A DNA stretch of 55,993 bases. Origin: Lachnospiraceae bacterium UBA7182 (lineage in GTDB: Bacteria; Bacillota; Clostridia; Lachnospirales; Lachnospiraceae). The notes under the pieces were generated by a model. It did no database searches, was not told the origin of the DNA, and was given only the letters and a program-made list of their open reading frames with translations. Made by a program: the position numbers and the translations under genes. Location: NCBI GenBank assembly GCA_002491115.1, contig DKVI01000016.1, positions 1 through 55,993 of the forward strand, given 5' to 3'. Shown here one piece after another: positions 1-7,691 of the stretch (positions within the stretch are counted from its first letter, which is position 1; the number at the start of each line of letters is the position of its first letter).

Positions 1-3
1 AAC

Positions 4-21
4 CTTCGTGAAACAACCCTA
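4..21. repeat. Left copy of an 18-bp inverted repeat shared by the two window ends
   Basis: CTTCGTGAAACAACCCTA lies at 4-21, and its exact reverse complement lies at 55973-55990, 4 nt from the right end. Bases 1-120 hold no convincing gene; they are AT-rich leader sequence before pyrE. An exact 18-bp match at both extremities suggests either that the window is a whole contig broken in a repeat family or that the flanks carry related sequence. The match does not extend into the outermost three bases. Confidence 0.6.
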
Positions 22-120
22 GAAGTAGAACAAAAGGAATTGTTATTTTCAAAATCTTATGGTAGAATGAGGAAGTATTTTACAGATGAAATTATAACAA
101 AGCAGGAGATTTCAAATAGA

Positions 121-825
121 ATGGAAAAATATAAGCAGGAATTTATCGAATTTATGATCGACTGCGAGGTCTTAAGATTCGGGGACTTCGTCACAAAAAG
201 CGGGAGAAAAACGCCGTTTTTTGTAAACACCGGGTTTTACCGCACAGGCGCGCAGCTTCGTAAACTGGGCGGATATTACGCAAGAGCGATTTATGATAAA
301 ACAGGACTGGATTTTGACGTATTGTTCGGTCCTGCGTATAAGGGGATTCCTCTTACGGTGGCGGCCACCATCGCCATCAGTGAGCAGTATGGGAAGGATA
401 TCCGCTACTGTTCCAACCGTAAAGAAGTAAAAGATCATGGGGACAAGGGCATCCTGCTTGGAAGTCCCATAAAAGACGGCGACCGTGTGGTGATTATTGA
501 GGATGTGACGACTGCGGGCACTTCCATCCAGGAGACGATGCCGATTATCAAAGCCCAGGGGGATGTGTCGGTGTCCTGTCTGGTGGTATCCGTGGACCGT
601 ATGGAGAGAGGACAGGGTAAGAAGAGCGCTTTGGAAGAGATCCGTGAGACGTACGGCATTGATACAACTGCGATTGTAACTATGGAAGAAGTGGTGGAAC
701 ACCTGTATAACCGCCCGTACAAAGGAAGGATTATCATTGATGATGCATTAAAACGTGCGATCGACGCATACTATGAACAGTATGGCGTAAAGCAGCAGGC
801 AGGGAGGGCATACAAGTATGAATAA
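121..825 (+). CDS. pyrE: Orotate phosphoribosyltransferase
   Basis: The 234-residue product transfers the phosphoribosyl group of PRPP to orotate, giving OMP in cytosolic pyrimidine synthesis. The frame shows FGPAYKGIPL near residues 70-79, a flexible catalytic loop NRKEVKDHGDKG near 100, and the PRPP-binding signature VVIIEDVTTAGTS near 121-133. Length fits the family. I chose ATG 121, which follows AGGAG at 104-108. In-frame TTG 40 and ATG 67 would add residues not expected in the family. No other pyr gene is present here. The stop overlaps the next small gene by 8 nt, so the two are translationally coupled. Confidence 0.93.
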   Translation: MEKYKQEFIEFMIDCEVLRFGDFVTKSGRKTPFFVNTGFYRTGAQLRKLGGYYARAIYDKTGLDFDVLFGPAYKGIPLTVAATIAISEQYGKDIRYCSNRKEVKDHGDKGILLGSPIKDGDRVVIIEDVTTAGTSIQETMPIIKAQGDVSVSCLVVSVDRMERGQGKKSALEEIRETYGIDTTAIVTMEEVVEHLYNRPYKGRIIIDDALKRAIDAYYEQYGVKQQAGRAYKYE

Positions 826-973
826 TGAAAAAACTTACAAGACGATGGTACAGGTCGGCGCGGGAGATCTGGTTCTGGGGATTGTTGTCCTTGTGACCGG
901 TATCGTGGCGGGGACTTTGATGATTGTCAACGGAGCCCGTCTGTTAAAGCGAAAGTCTGACCTGATGTTCTGA
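818..973 (+). CDS. Small hydrophobic membrane protein (51 aa)
   Basis: ATG 818 follows AGGGAGG (801-807) and opens a 51-codon frame that overlaps the pyrE stop. The product has a polar N-terminus (MNNEKTYKTMVQVGAG), one predicted membrane helix around LVLGIVVLVTGIVAGTLMIV, and a basic tail with KRKSDLMF. I recognise no family. The overlap, the good ribosome site and the terminator immediately after it (977-1009) support a real gene co-transcribed with pyrE. Its function is unknown; a membrane-associated small protein is all the sequence supports. Confidence 0.72.
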   Translation: MNNEKTYKTMVQVGAGDLVLGIVVLVTGIVAGTLMIVNGARLLKRKSDLMF

Positions 974-976
974 TAT

Positions 977-1009
977 AGGGAGGGGTATGCCATGCCTCTC
1001 TTTCTTTTG
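977..1009 (+). terminator. Rho-independent terminator after pyrE and the small membrane gene
   Basis: AGGGAGGGGTAT pairs with ATGCCTCTCTTT across a GCC loop (12 pairs, several of them G-U). CTTTT follows. It closes the pyrE transcript before the vanZ-like gene. Confidence 0.6.
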
Positions 1010-1036
1010 TTCTGAATCTAAGTAAGGAGCCTGTAT

Positions 1037-1510
1037 GTGAAAAAAGAGAAAGAAGAGATGACTCGGCTTGTAAGCCGCATATTCTTTGGGGCTTACCTTA
1101 TAGTGCTGATTTATCTGATGTTTTTTGCGGAAGAATGGGGCCGTTCCATGTTAGAAGGCGATTACCGCTATAATCTGGCGCCTTTTCGCGAGATTCGCCG
1201 TTATCTGGTGTACCACAGGCAGATCGGGTTTAAAAGGGTACTCTGGAACCTGGCAGGAAATGTGGTGGTTTTTATGCCTTTTGGCGCTTTGGTCCCTGCG
1301 CTGGGGGAAAAGAAGATAGGGTTTTTTAAAGTTGCGCTGTTAAGTTTTGAATTGACGCTTTTTATCGAAGTTTCCCAGTTGATTTTAAGAGTCGGGAGCT
1401 GCGATGTGGACGATATGATCCTGAATACGATGGGGGGCTGTATCGGGTATGGACTGTACCGGCTATGGACCTGTTTAGAGGAGAAAGACTTTGGCAAAGA
1501 GAAAGTATAA
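1037..1510 (+). CDS. VanZ-like family membrane protein
   Basis: This is a 157-residue integral membrane protein with about four hydrophobic segments. It carries VanZ-like signatures: NLAPF near residue 43, NLAGNVVVFMPFG near 70-82, an E-x-x-Q in the third helix (IEVSQL), and DVDDMILNTMGG near 122-133. VanZ proteins are linked to low-level teicoplanin resistance in enterococci, but most homologues have no known role, so resistance should not be inferred. The start is GTG 1037 after AAGGAG (1022-1027). The 3' end overlaps the next gene by 20 nt. Confidence 0.85.
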   Translation: MKKEKEEMTRLVSRIFFGAYLIVLIYLMFFAEEWGRSMLEGDYRYNLAPFREIRRYLVYHRQIGFKRVLWNLAGNVVVFMPFGALVPALGEKKIGFFKVALLSFELTLFIEVSQLILRVGSCDVDDMILNTMGGCIGYGLYRLWTCLEEKDFGKEKV

Positions 1511-1802
1511 ATTTACGAGGAAGATCCAGTCCGGACGGGGAATCGCGTCCACGGTCATCGGTATACTGACATTGCTTATAACTTCCGGCATGGTTGCCGC
1601 CGCTTATATACAGAGTGGTCAGGCGGGGAAAATCATCGCCGTGGTGGGGCTTGCGGCAATGCTTATGTCTGTTCTGGGGCTTTACTACAGTATTTGCGGC
1701 ATCCGCCAGGAGGACAGCTACCGCCTGTTTCCGTGGATGGGTTTTGTGCTGAACTGGCTGACTTTGGCGGCTTATATCATGATTTATATATTAGGATGGT
1801 AA
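1491..1802 (+). CDS. Small conserved membrane protein, DUF6142-like
   Basis: The 103-residue product has a basic N-terminus (AKRKYKFTRKIQSGRGIAS) followed by three predicted membrane helices, a layout I associate with the DUF6142 family common in Lachnospiraceae. No catalytic motif is visible. TTG 1491 is used, with GAGGAGA about 8 nt upstream, and lies inside the end of the VanZ-like frame. Only 4 nt separate it from the aminopeptidase gene, so the three form one unit. The function is unknown and the family assignment is from memory of the pattern. Confidence 0.72.
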   Translation: MAKRKYKFTRKIQSGRGIASTVIGILTLLITSGMVAAAYIQSGQAGKIIAVVGLAAMLMSVLGLYYSICGIRQEDSYRLFPWMGFVLNWLTLAAYIMIYILGW

Positions 1803-1806
1803 GAGG

Positions 1807-3852
1807 ATGGAAGAGACAGAGATGCAGCGCTGGCAGCTTGCCAGCCGGCGGATTCAGGAAATATATAAAGATCCGGAGACAGACGGGGAAACAGAAGATT
1901 ATTTCAGACGGACGGCAGGATTCATCTGTCGTATGCTGGAATCCTGGGATAAGGTAAGGAAAGGGTGGCCTGCTCAGGCATCTTTTGAGGAATTGAAAGC
2001 GTGGAACAAAACGCTGTATGAGGATATTCTGGGCAGCGCTTACGAACACAGTTATGCCAATCCCGCTTATGCGTCGGCTATGCTTGGCGTGTATGGACCG
2101 CTTCTTTCATTTGTCTATACGGAACTCAGGGGGATGATCGTCTATGCCTGTGAACAGCGGGCGGAGGAGATGCTGATCTATATGGAACTGTTTTTGCAGA
2201 TCCATGGGGCGTTTACGGGAGAAGCGCTCCCCACGCCGGAGCAGCTTCGGGAGGATGTGTACTGGTTTGTCAGTGATTACAGTGATGTGACGGTCACCAG
2301 GCGGGTGCGCGAGCAGCTTGATCCCTCATTATCTTTTGCCAGGGATATCATTATGGAAGCGGATCTGTCTGATCCCTGTTATCTGTATCGGTTCGGAGAG
2401 TATATATCTGATACGGAGCTGAAAGTCAGCCGTTATCTTAACAGTCTTTCGGAAGAAAAGATCAAAAGAATCGCCTCTGTATTTACGGAAGGATACCGGA
2501 TCGGGTTTGAGGTCAATCAAAAGCCTTTGCATAAGAAAAGGACGGTCAACATCCGGTATTGCGTGGGATTTGAAAGGATTATCCGACAGGCAGTGGAGAA
2601 TTTTAAAGCCATGGGGCTTAAGAGCGTTATTTACCGCGCGGCCGTAAGCCGTGTCAATATGCGGGAGGCTAATAAAATCGGTTATTACGGCACTTCGCCC
2701 AACCGGCAGTATGAATATGATCACAAAGGAGACGCGGCTTTGTTTATGGACAAGGCGTTTGTGGAGAGAAAACTGGGCGTCTTAAGGACCGCTTATGAGT
2801 CTTATAAGGAGCTGGCTTACGTACACGGCGGTCCGGCTGTAATGGAAGTGTTTGGAGAGATCCCCTTTGAGCCATTGGCGAAGCCGGAGGCATTAAAACT
2901 CAATAAAAGACAGCAGGAAGAACAGGTGACCTATAACAGCCGCGCCGGACAGATTACCAACGAATATATCAAAGGGGAGGAAAGAAGCTTTACAATTATA
3001 GCCTTTCCCATACCTGATATCGGGGAGCGTTTTGAAGAGATTTTTGCGAAAACCGTTGAGATTAACACACTGGATTACAAGTTATACCAGACGATCCAGC
3101 AAAGGTTGATCGACGTGCTGGATACGGGTACGAAAGTCCATATACTTGGAAAGGGAAAGAATCACACGGATCTCTGTGTGGCGCTTAAGCCCATACAGGA
3201 CCCGGAGCATGAGACACGCTTTGAAAACTGTGTGGCAGACGTCAATATCCCCGTGGGAGAAGTATTTACTTCCCCCGAACTGACAGGAACAAACGGTGTA
3301 CTGCATGTGACAGGTGTATTTCTGGAAGGACTGTTTTATAAAGACCTGTCAATCCTGTTCAAGGATGGAATGACAGCCGATTATACATGCGGTAACTATG
3401 AAAAGGAGGAGGATAACCGCCGTTATATCAGAGAAAATGTGCTGTTTCACCACAAGTCTCTTCCTATGGGAGAATTTGCCATAGGAACTAATACCATGGC
3501 CTATGTAATGGCGCAGAAATACCGGATAGGAGCCAGGCTTCCGATTTTGATCGCGGAGAAGATGGGACCGCATTTTGCGGTGGGAGATACCTGTTTTTCC
3601 TGGGAGGAGGACGTAAAGACCTGCAATCCTGACGGTAAACAGATGATCGCAAAGGAAAATGAGCGTTCTGCCCTTCGCAAAGAAGACGTTTCTCAGGCAT
3701 ATTTTAACTGTCATACGGATATCACAATCCCCTACGACGAGTTAAAGGAAATCGCGGTCATCCATCCGGACGGAACACGGACACCCATCATCAAAGACGG
3801 AAGGTTCGTCCTTCCGGGGACGGAGGAGCTGAACCGGCCCTTCGACGAGTAA
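1807..3852 (+). CDS. M29-type aminopeptidase with a long N-terminal extension
   Basis: Residues from about 375 to 681 match the thermophilic aminopeptidase (M29, AmpS/PepS) fold: NIPVGEVFTSPEL with the metal-ligand glutamate near E485, GEFAIGTN near E556 and GPHFAVGDT near H589. These are dimetal exopeptidases that release N-terminal residues in the cytosol. Residues 1-370 are an extension not found in the roughly 410-residue classical enzymes and I recognise no domain in it; it is rich in Tyr and charged residues and has no signal peptide. ATG 1807 has a ribosome site abutting it; ATG 1825 (GGAAGAG upstream) is an alternative. It ends the operon before purE. Confidence 0.8.
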   Translation: MEETEMQRWQLASRRIQEIYKDPETDGETEDYFRRTAGFICRMLESWDKVRKGWPAQASFEELKAWNKTLYEDILGSAYEHSYANPAYASAMLGVYGPLLSFVYTELRGMIVYACEQRAEEMLIYMELFLQIHGAFTGEALPTPEQLREDVYWFVSDYSDVTVTRRVREQLDPSLSFARDIIMEADLSDPCYLYRFGEYISDTELKVSRYLNSLSEEKIKRIASVFTEGYRIGFEVNQKPLHKKRTVNIRYCVGFERIIRQAVENFKAMGLKSVIYRAAVSRVNMREANKIGYYGTSPNRQYEYDHKGDAALFMDKAFVERKLGVLRTAYESYKELAYVHGGPAVMEVFGEIPFEPLAKPEALKLNKRQQEEQVTYNSRAGQITNEYIKGEERSFTIIAFPIPDIGERFEEIFAKTVEINTLDYKLYQTIQQRLIDVLDTGTKVHILGKGKNHTDLCVALKPIQDPEHETRFENCVADVNIPVGEVFTSPELTGTNGVLHVTGVFLEGLFYKDLSILFKDGMTADYTCGNYEKEEDNRRYIRENVLFHHKSLPMGEFAIGTNTMAYVMAQKYRIGARLPILIAEKMGPHFAVGDTCFSWEEDVKTCNPDGKQMIAKENERSALRKEDVSQAYFNCHTDITIPYDELKEIAVIHPDGTRTPIIKDGRFVLPGTEELNRPFDE

Positions 3853-3857
3853 CACAT

Positions 3858-3899
3858 AAACCAGCAAAAGCCCGTTGGGAGGGCTGTAGCTGAACTTAA
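3858..3899 (+). repeat. Structured 5'-leader element, short unit (before purE)
   Basis: This is a short member of the element family also found at 4434-4625, 14875-15107 and 51572-51723. It opens ATAAACCAGC, forms a small AGCCC/GGGCT hairpin (3869-3873 with 3881-3885), and closes with GCTGTAGCTGAACTTAAA. It lacks the long apical arm. GAACTT ends at 3897, 16 nt before the purE ATG, and the Shine-Dalgarno AGGAG lies in between. It fills almost the whole gap between the aminopeptidase and purE genes. Confidence 0.7.
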
Positions 3900-3913
3900 A
3901 CAGGAGAATAAGT

Positions 3914-4432
3914 ATGGCAAAAGTAGGTATTGTTATGGGCAGCGATTCGGATATGCCCGTTATGAGTAAGGCAGCGGAAGTGCTGGAGAAACTGGGAGTG
4001 GATTTTGAGATGACGATCATATCCGCCCATCGGGAACCGGATGTATTTTTTGAATATGCGAAAAGTGCGGAAGAAAAAGGCTTTAAGGTCATCATCGCGG
4101 GGGCGGGAAAAGCGGCTCACCTTCCGGGGATGTGCGCGGCGATCTTCCCCATGCCGGTCATCGGTATCCCTATGAAGACTTCGGATTTAGGCGGCGTGGA
4201 CTCCCTTTATTCCATCGTGCAGATGCCCATCGGCATACCGGTAGCGACCGTGGCCATCAATGGCGGAGCCAATGCGGGCATCCTGGCCGCAAAGATCCTG
4301 GCAGTTTCCGACAGCGGACTTTTAGCGCGTCTGAAAGCATATTCGGAGGAAATGAAACAGGAAGTAGAAAATAAAGCCCAAAAACTGGACGAGCTTGGAT
4401 ACAGAGCGTACCAGGAGCAGATGAAAAAATAA
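3914..4432 (+). CDS. purE: N5-carboxyaminoimidazole ribonucleotide mutase
   Basis: This 172-residue enzyme moves the carboxyl group of N5-CAIR to C4 to give CAIR in de novo purine synthesis. Visible signatures are GSDSDMPVM near residues 9-17, SAHREPD near 37-43 and AGAGKAAHLPGM near 65-76, as in class I PurE. ATG 3914 follows AGGAG (3902-3906). purK is not in the window, so it must lie elsewhere or the organism uses the direct carboxylation route. purM follows after two structured elements, with no obvious terminator or promoter between. Confidence 0.95.
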   Translation: MAKVGIVMGSDSDMPVMSKAAEVLEKLGVDFEMTIISAHREPDVFFEYAKSAEEKGFKVIIAGAGKAAHLPGMCAAIFPMPVIGIPMKTSDLGGVDSLYSIVQMPIGIPVATVAINGGANAGILAAKILAVSDSGLLARLKAYSEEMKQEVENKAQKLDELGYRAYQEQMKK

Positions 4433-4433
4433 A

Positions 4434-4625
4434 AACAGCGGAAGCCCGTATGTGCCAGATCGATTTCAGGATGCGAAGCGGCCGGAAATTGATCTATTAC
4501 CCGGCGCAGGAGGGCTGTAGCGGAACTTAAAACAGCGGAAGCCCGTATGCGCCAGATCGATTTCAGGACGCGAAGCGGCCGGAAATTGATCTATTACCCG
4601 GCGCAGGAGGGCTGTAGCGGAACTT
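4434..4625 (+). repeat. Structured 5'-leader element, two tandem long units (before purM)
   Basis: Two units lie at 4436-4528 and 4533-4625, with a 97-bp period. Over the shared 93 bases they differ at only two places. Each folds as nested helices: AGCCC/GGGCT outside, then GYGCC/GGCGC, then AGATCGATTTC/GAAATTGATCT (one G-T wobble), with the apical motif GGAYGCGAAGCGGCCGG. Both differences keep pairing as a C-to-T change opposite G. AGCGGAA flanks each hairpin as a direct repeat. The second unit ends 18 nt before the purM ATG, just ahead of AGGAGG. Confidence 0.85.
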
Positions 4626-4643
4626 TAAATAGGAGGACTTGTT

Positions 4644-5669
4644 ATGGATTATAAAAACGCAGGTGTAGACATTGAAGCCGGTTATAAGTCGGTAGAACTG
4701 ATGAAAAAATATGTAAAGGAAACCATGCGCCCGGAAGTACTGGGCGGCCTGGGTGGATTCTCGGGCGCGTTTTCCATTAACGCGTTTAAAGGAATGGAAA
4801 AACCCACTCTGGTGTCCGGCACGGACGGTGTGGGAACCAAATTAAAACTTGCTTTCCTTCTGAATAAACATGATACAGTAGGCATTGACTGTGTGGCCAT
4901 GTGCGTCAACGATATTGCCTGTGCCGGCGGTGAGCCGTTATTCTTCCTGGATTACATTGCCTGCGGCAAAAATTATCCTGAAAAGATCGCTACCATCGTA
5001 AGCGGTGTGGCGGAAGGATGTAAGCAGGCAGGCGCGGCGCTCATCGGCGGTGAGACCGCGGAGATGCCCGGCTTCTATCCTCCGGATGAATATGATCTGG
5101 CAGGATTCGCCGTAGGAATTGTGGACGAAAAAGACATGATCACCGGAGCGGATATCAAAGCAGGCGATACGCTCATCGGCATTGCTTCTTCCGGAATACA
5201 TAGCAACGGTTTCTCTCTGGTGCGCAAAGTATTCCGCATGAGTGAAGAATATCTGAATATTTATTATGACTGTCTGGGATGCACTTTGGGAGAGGCCCTG
5301 ATCGTCCCGACCAGGATCTATGTAAAAGCTTTAAGAAGCGTCCGAAAGGCTGGTGTGAAGATCAAGGGGTGCAGCCATATCACCGGAGGCGGCTTCTATG
5401 AGAATATCCCCAGGATGCTTCCTGACGGTGTGCGTGCGGTGGTGAAAAAAGACAGCTATCCTTTGCTGCCTATCTTCCGGATGCTTCAGGAAGAAGGGAA
5501 GATTGAGGAAACTATGATGTACAATACCTATAATATGGGACTTGGCATGATCCTTGCCGTAGATCCGTCGGATGCGGACAGGACGATGGAAGCCGTGCGG
5601 CAGGCAGGGGAAGTTCCCTATGTGGTCGGCAGCGTGGAAAGCGGCGAAAAAGGTGTGGTTTTATGTTAA
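4644..5669 (+). CDS. purM: Phosphoribosylformylglycinamidine cyclo-ligase (AIR synthetase)
   Basis: The 341-residue enzyme closes FGAM to AIR with ATP hydrolysis. Recognisable PurM features are DYKNAGVDIEAG at the N-terminus, SGTDGVGTKLK near residues 57-67, GGETAEMPGFY near 135-145 and SSGIHSNGFSLVR near 181-193. Length is normal. The start is set by AGGAGG at 4632-4637. The last codons overlap purN by 7 nt (ATGTTAA), so translation is coupled. Confidence 0.96.
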   Translation: MDYKNAGVDIEAGYKSVELMKKYVKETMRPEVLGGLGGFSGAFSINAFKGMEKPTLVSGTDGVGTKLKLAFLLNKHDTVGIDCVAMCVNDIACAGGEPLFFLDYIACGKNYPEKIATIVSGVAEGCKQAGAALIGGETAEMPGFYPPDEYDLAGFAVGIVDEKDMITGADIKAGDTLIGIASSGIHSNGFSLVRKVFRMSEEYLNIYYDCLGCTLGEALIVPTRIYVKALRSVRKAGVKIKGCSHITGGGFYENIPRMLPDGVRAVVKKDSYPLLPIFRMLQEEGKIEETMMYNTYNMGLGMILAVDPSDADRTMEAVRQAGEVPYVVGSVESGEKGVVLC

Positions 5670-6289
5670 AATTAGCAGTTCTGGTCTCCGGCGGCGGCAC
5701 GAACCTGCAGGCAATCATTGATTCCATCGCGGACGGGCGGATTACGGGCGCAAAGATTGGGACCGTGATCAGTAATAACAAAAATGCCTATGCCCTTACC
5801 CGGGCAGAAAAGGCAGGTATTCCGGCAAAATGCATAAGCCCGAAAGATTATAAGGACAGACCGGCATTTGAGGACGCTCTTCTGGCGGCGCTGACAGAAT
5901 CCGAAGCCGATCTTGTGGTGCTGGCAGGCTGTCTGGTGGTAATACCGGAGAAGATTGTGGACAGGTTTGAGAACCGGATCATCAATATTCACCCCTCTTT
6001 GATTCCGTCTTTCTGCGGAAAAGATTATTACGGATTAAAAGTCCATGAAAGCGTATTGGACAGAGGTGTGAAAGTGACCGGGGCCACGGTGCATTTTGTA
6101 GATAAAGGGACCGACACAGGACCGATTATTCTGCAAAAAGCAGTGAACGTACAGCCGGGGGATACGCCGCAGATACTCCAAAGGCGTGTCATGGAGGAGG
6201 CAGAGTGGGTGATTATGCCCAAAGCCATTGACCTGATCGCCAACGGAAAGATAAAAATAGAAAACGGAAAAACAGTCGAAATACAATAG
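5663..6289 (+). CDS. purN: Phosphoribosylglycinamide formyltransferase
   Basis: The 208-residue, folate-dependent GAR transformylase makes FGAR. It shows the N-terminal VSGGGTNLQAIIDSI substrate loop and the catalytic N-x-H region in NIHPSLIPSF near residues 110-119. It also has VTGATVHFVD and DTGPIILQ, which carry the conserved Asp. Translation begins at ATG 5663 inside the purM stop. purD follows after 12 nt. It acts before purM and after purD in the pathway. Confidence 0.95.
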   Translation: MLKLAVLVSGGGTNLQAIIDSIADGRITGAKIGTVISNNKNAYALTRAEKAGIPAKCISPKDYKDRPAFEDALLAALTESEADLVVLAGCLVVIPEKIVDRFENRIINIHPSLIPSFCGKDYYGLKVHESVLDRGVKVTGATVHFVDKGTDTGPIILQKAVNVQPGDTPQILQRRVMEEAEWVIMPKAIDLIANGKIKIENGKTVEIQ

Positions 6290-6301
6290 ATGGAGGTCCA
6301 T

Positions 6302-7573
6302 ATGAAAATATTGATCGTAGGGAGCGGCGGCAGAGAACACGCCATCGCATGGAAAGTGGCGCAGAGTCCGAAAGCGGAAAAGATCTACTGCGCGCCGGGA
6401 AATGCCGGAATTGCGGAATACGCAGAATGTGTGGACATAGGAGCCATGGAATTTGACCGGCTTGTCACATTTGCAAAAGAAAAACAGATCGATCTGACCA
6501 TTATCGGTATGGATGACCCTCTGGTAGGCGGCATTGTGGACGTGTTCGAGGCAGAAGGGCTGCGGGTATTTGGCCCGGCGAAAAACGCGGCGATTCTGGA
6601 AGGTTCCAAAGCGTTTTCCAAAGACCTGATGAAAAAGTACGGAATCCCCACGGCGGCTTATGAGACGTTTGACGATCCCGAAAAGGCGATCGAGTATCTG
6701 AAAGATGCATCCATGCCCATCGTCCTGAAGGCGGACGGGCTTGCCCTTGGTAAGGGCGTCCTGATCTGCAATACCCGCGAGGAGGCGCTGGAAGGCGTTA
6801 AATCCATCATGACGGATAAAAAGTTCGGGGACGCCGGAAACCGTATGGTCATTGAAGAATTTATGACCGGCCGGGAAGTGTCCGTATTAAGTTTTGTGGA
6901 CGGCAGGACAATTCGGATTATGACGTCCGCCCAGGATCACAAGCGCGCGCTGGACGGGGATCAGGGACTGAATACCGGAGGCATGGGAACTTTCTCTCCC
7001 AGCCCGTTTTATACGGAAGAAGTGGACGCGTTCTGTAAAGCGCATATTTACCAGAAGACCGTAGATGCCATGGCGGCGGAGGGAAGGCCGTTCAAAGGGA
7101 TTATTTTCTTCGGCCTGATGCTTACGGAAAAAGGACCCAGAGTACTGGAGTACAACGCCCGCTTTGGGGATCCGGAAGCCCAGGTAGTTCTGCCCCGTAT
7201 GAAAAACGATATTGTGGAAGTACTGGAAGCCTGTGTGGACGGCACGCTGGATCAGGTCCGTCTGGAATTTGAAGATAATGCGGCGGTCTGTGTGGTCCTG
7301 GCGTCCAAAGGCTATCCGGTTCAGTATGAAAAAGGATATGAAATACGGGGTCTTGAACACTTTAAAAACAAAGAAGGCTACTATGTGTTCCATGCCGGGA
7401 GCAGGTTTGACGGGGACAGAATCGTGACCAACGGAGGGCGGGTTCTGGGTGTGACGGCTTTGGGGAAAGATTTAAAAGACGCTCGTGCCAACGCGTATAA
7501 AGCGGCTTCCTGGGTAGATTTTGACAATAAATACTGCCGGGGAGATATCGGGAAGGCAATTGACGAAGCCTGA
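6302..7573 (+). CDS. purD: Phosphoribosylamine-glycine ligase (GAR synthetase)
   Basis: The 423-residue ATP-grasp enzyme joins phosphoribosylamine and glycine. It begins MKILIVGSGGREHAIAWK, the usual PurD N-terminus, with ATP-grasp core elements VLKADGLALGKGV near residues 142-154, EEFMTGREVS near 183-192 and YNARFGDPEAQ near 285-295. The upstream in-frame ATG 6290 is rejected because GGAGG (6292-6296) lies between it and ATG 6302. This is the last pur gene in the window: purC, F, H, K, L and B are absent. Confidence 0.95.
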   Translation: MKILIVGSGGREHAIAWKVAQSPKAEKIYCAPGNAGIAEYAECVDIGAMEFDRLVTFAKEKQIDLTIIGMDDPLVGGIVDVFEAEGLRVFGPAKNAAILEGSKAFSKDLMKKYGIPTAAYETFDDPEKAIEYLKDASMPIVLKADGLALGKGVLICNTREEALEGVKSIMTDKKFGDAGNRMVIEEFMTGREVSVLSFVDGRTIRIMTSAQDHKRALDGDQGLNTGGMGTFSPSPFYTEEVDAFCKAHIYQKTVDAMAAEGRPFKGIIFFGLMLTEKGPRVLEYNARFGDPEAQVVLPRMKNDIVEVLEACVDGTLDQVRLEFEDNAAVCVVLASKGYPVQYEKGYEIRGLEHFKNKEGYYVFHAGSRFDGDRIVTNGGRVLGVTALGKDLKDARANAYKAASWVDFDNKYCRGDIGKAIDEA

Positions 7574-7621
7574 TGATAAAAGTGCCGGCGCCCGTTAAAT
7601 GTGAAATTTTTGCAAAATACG

Positions 7622-7650
7622 TTGACTTTCCTTCCCGGAAGCCTTATTGT
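7622..7650 (+). promoter_or_regulatory. Sigma-A-type promoter for the cohesin-like gene
   Basis: TTGACT (7622-7627) and TATTGT (7645-7650) are spaced by 17 nt, about 40 nt upstream of ATG 7692. No terminator with a clear T-run was found after purD, so some read-through from the purine operon is possible. Confidence 0.6.
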
Positions 7651-7691
7651 AAAGGTTCAAAGAAAAAATAACCTGGAAAGAGAGAGCTTTT

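Noticed and set aside
818..973. KdpF or holin identity for the 51-aa membrane protein
   Set aside because: Length and single helix are too generic, and no neighbour supports either.
4434..4625. CRISPR array
   Set aside because: The tandem copies are whole near-identical 93-base units with no unique spacers, and no cas gene is present.
4434..4643. Purine or T-box riboswitch before purM
   Set aside because: The conserved residues of the purine aptamer and of the T-box (AGGGTGGNACCGCG-like) are absent, and the same element occurs before unrelated genes.
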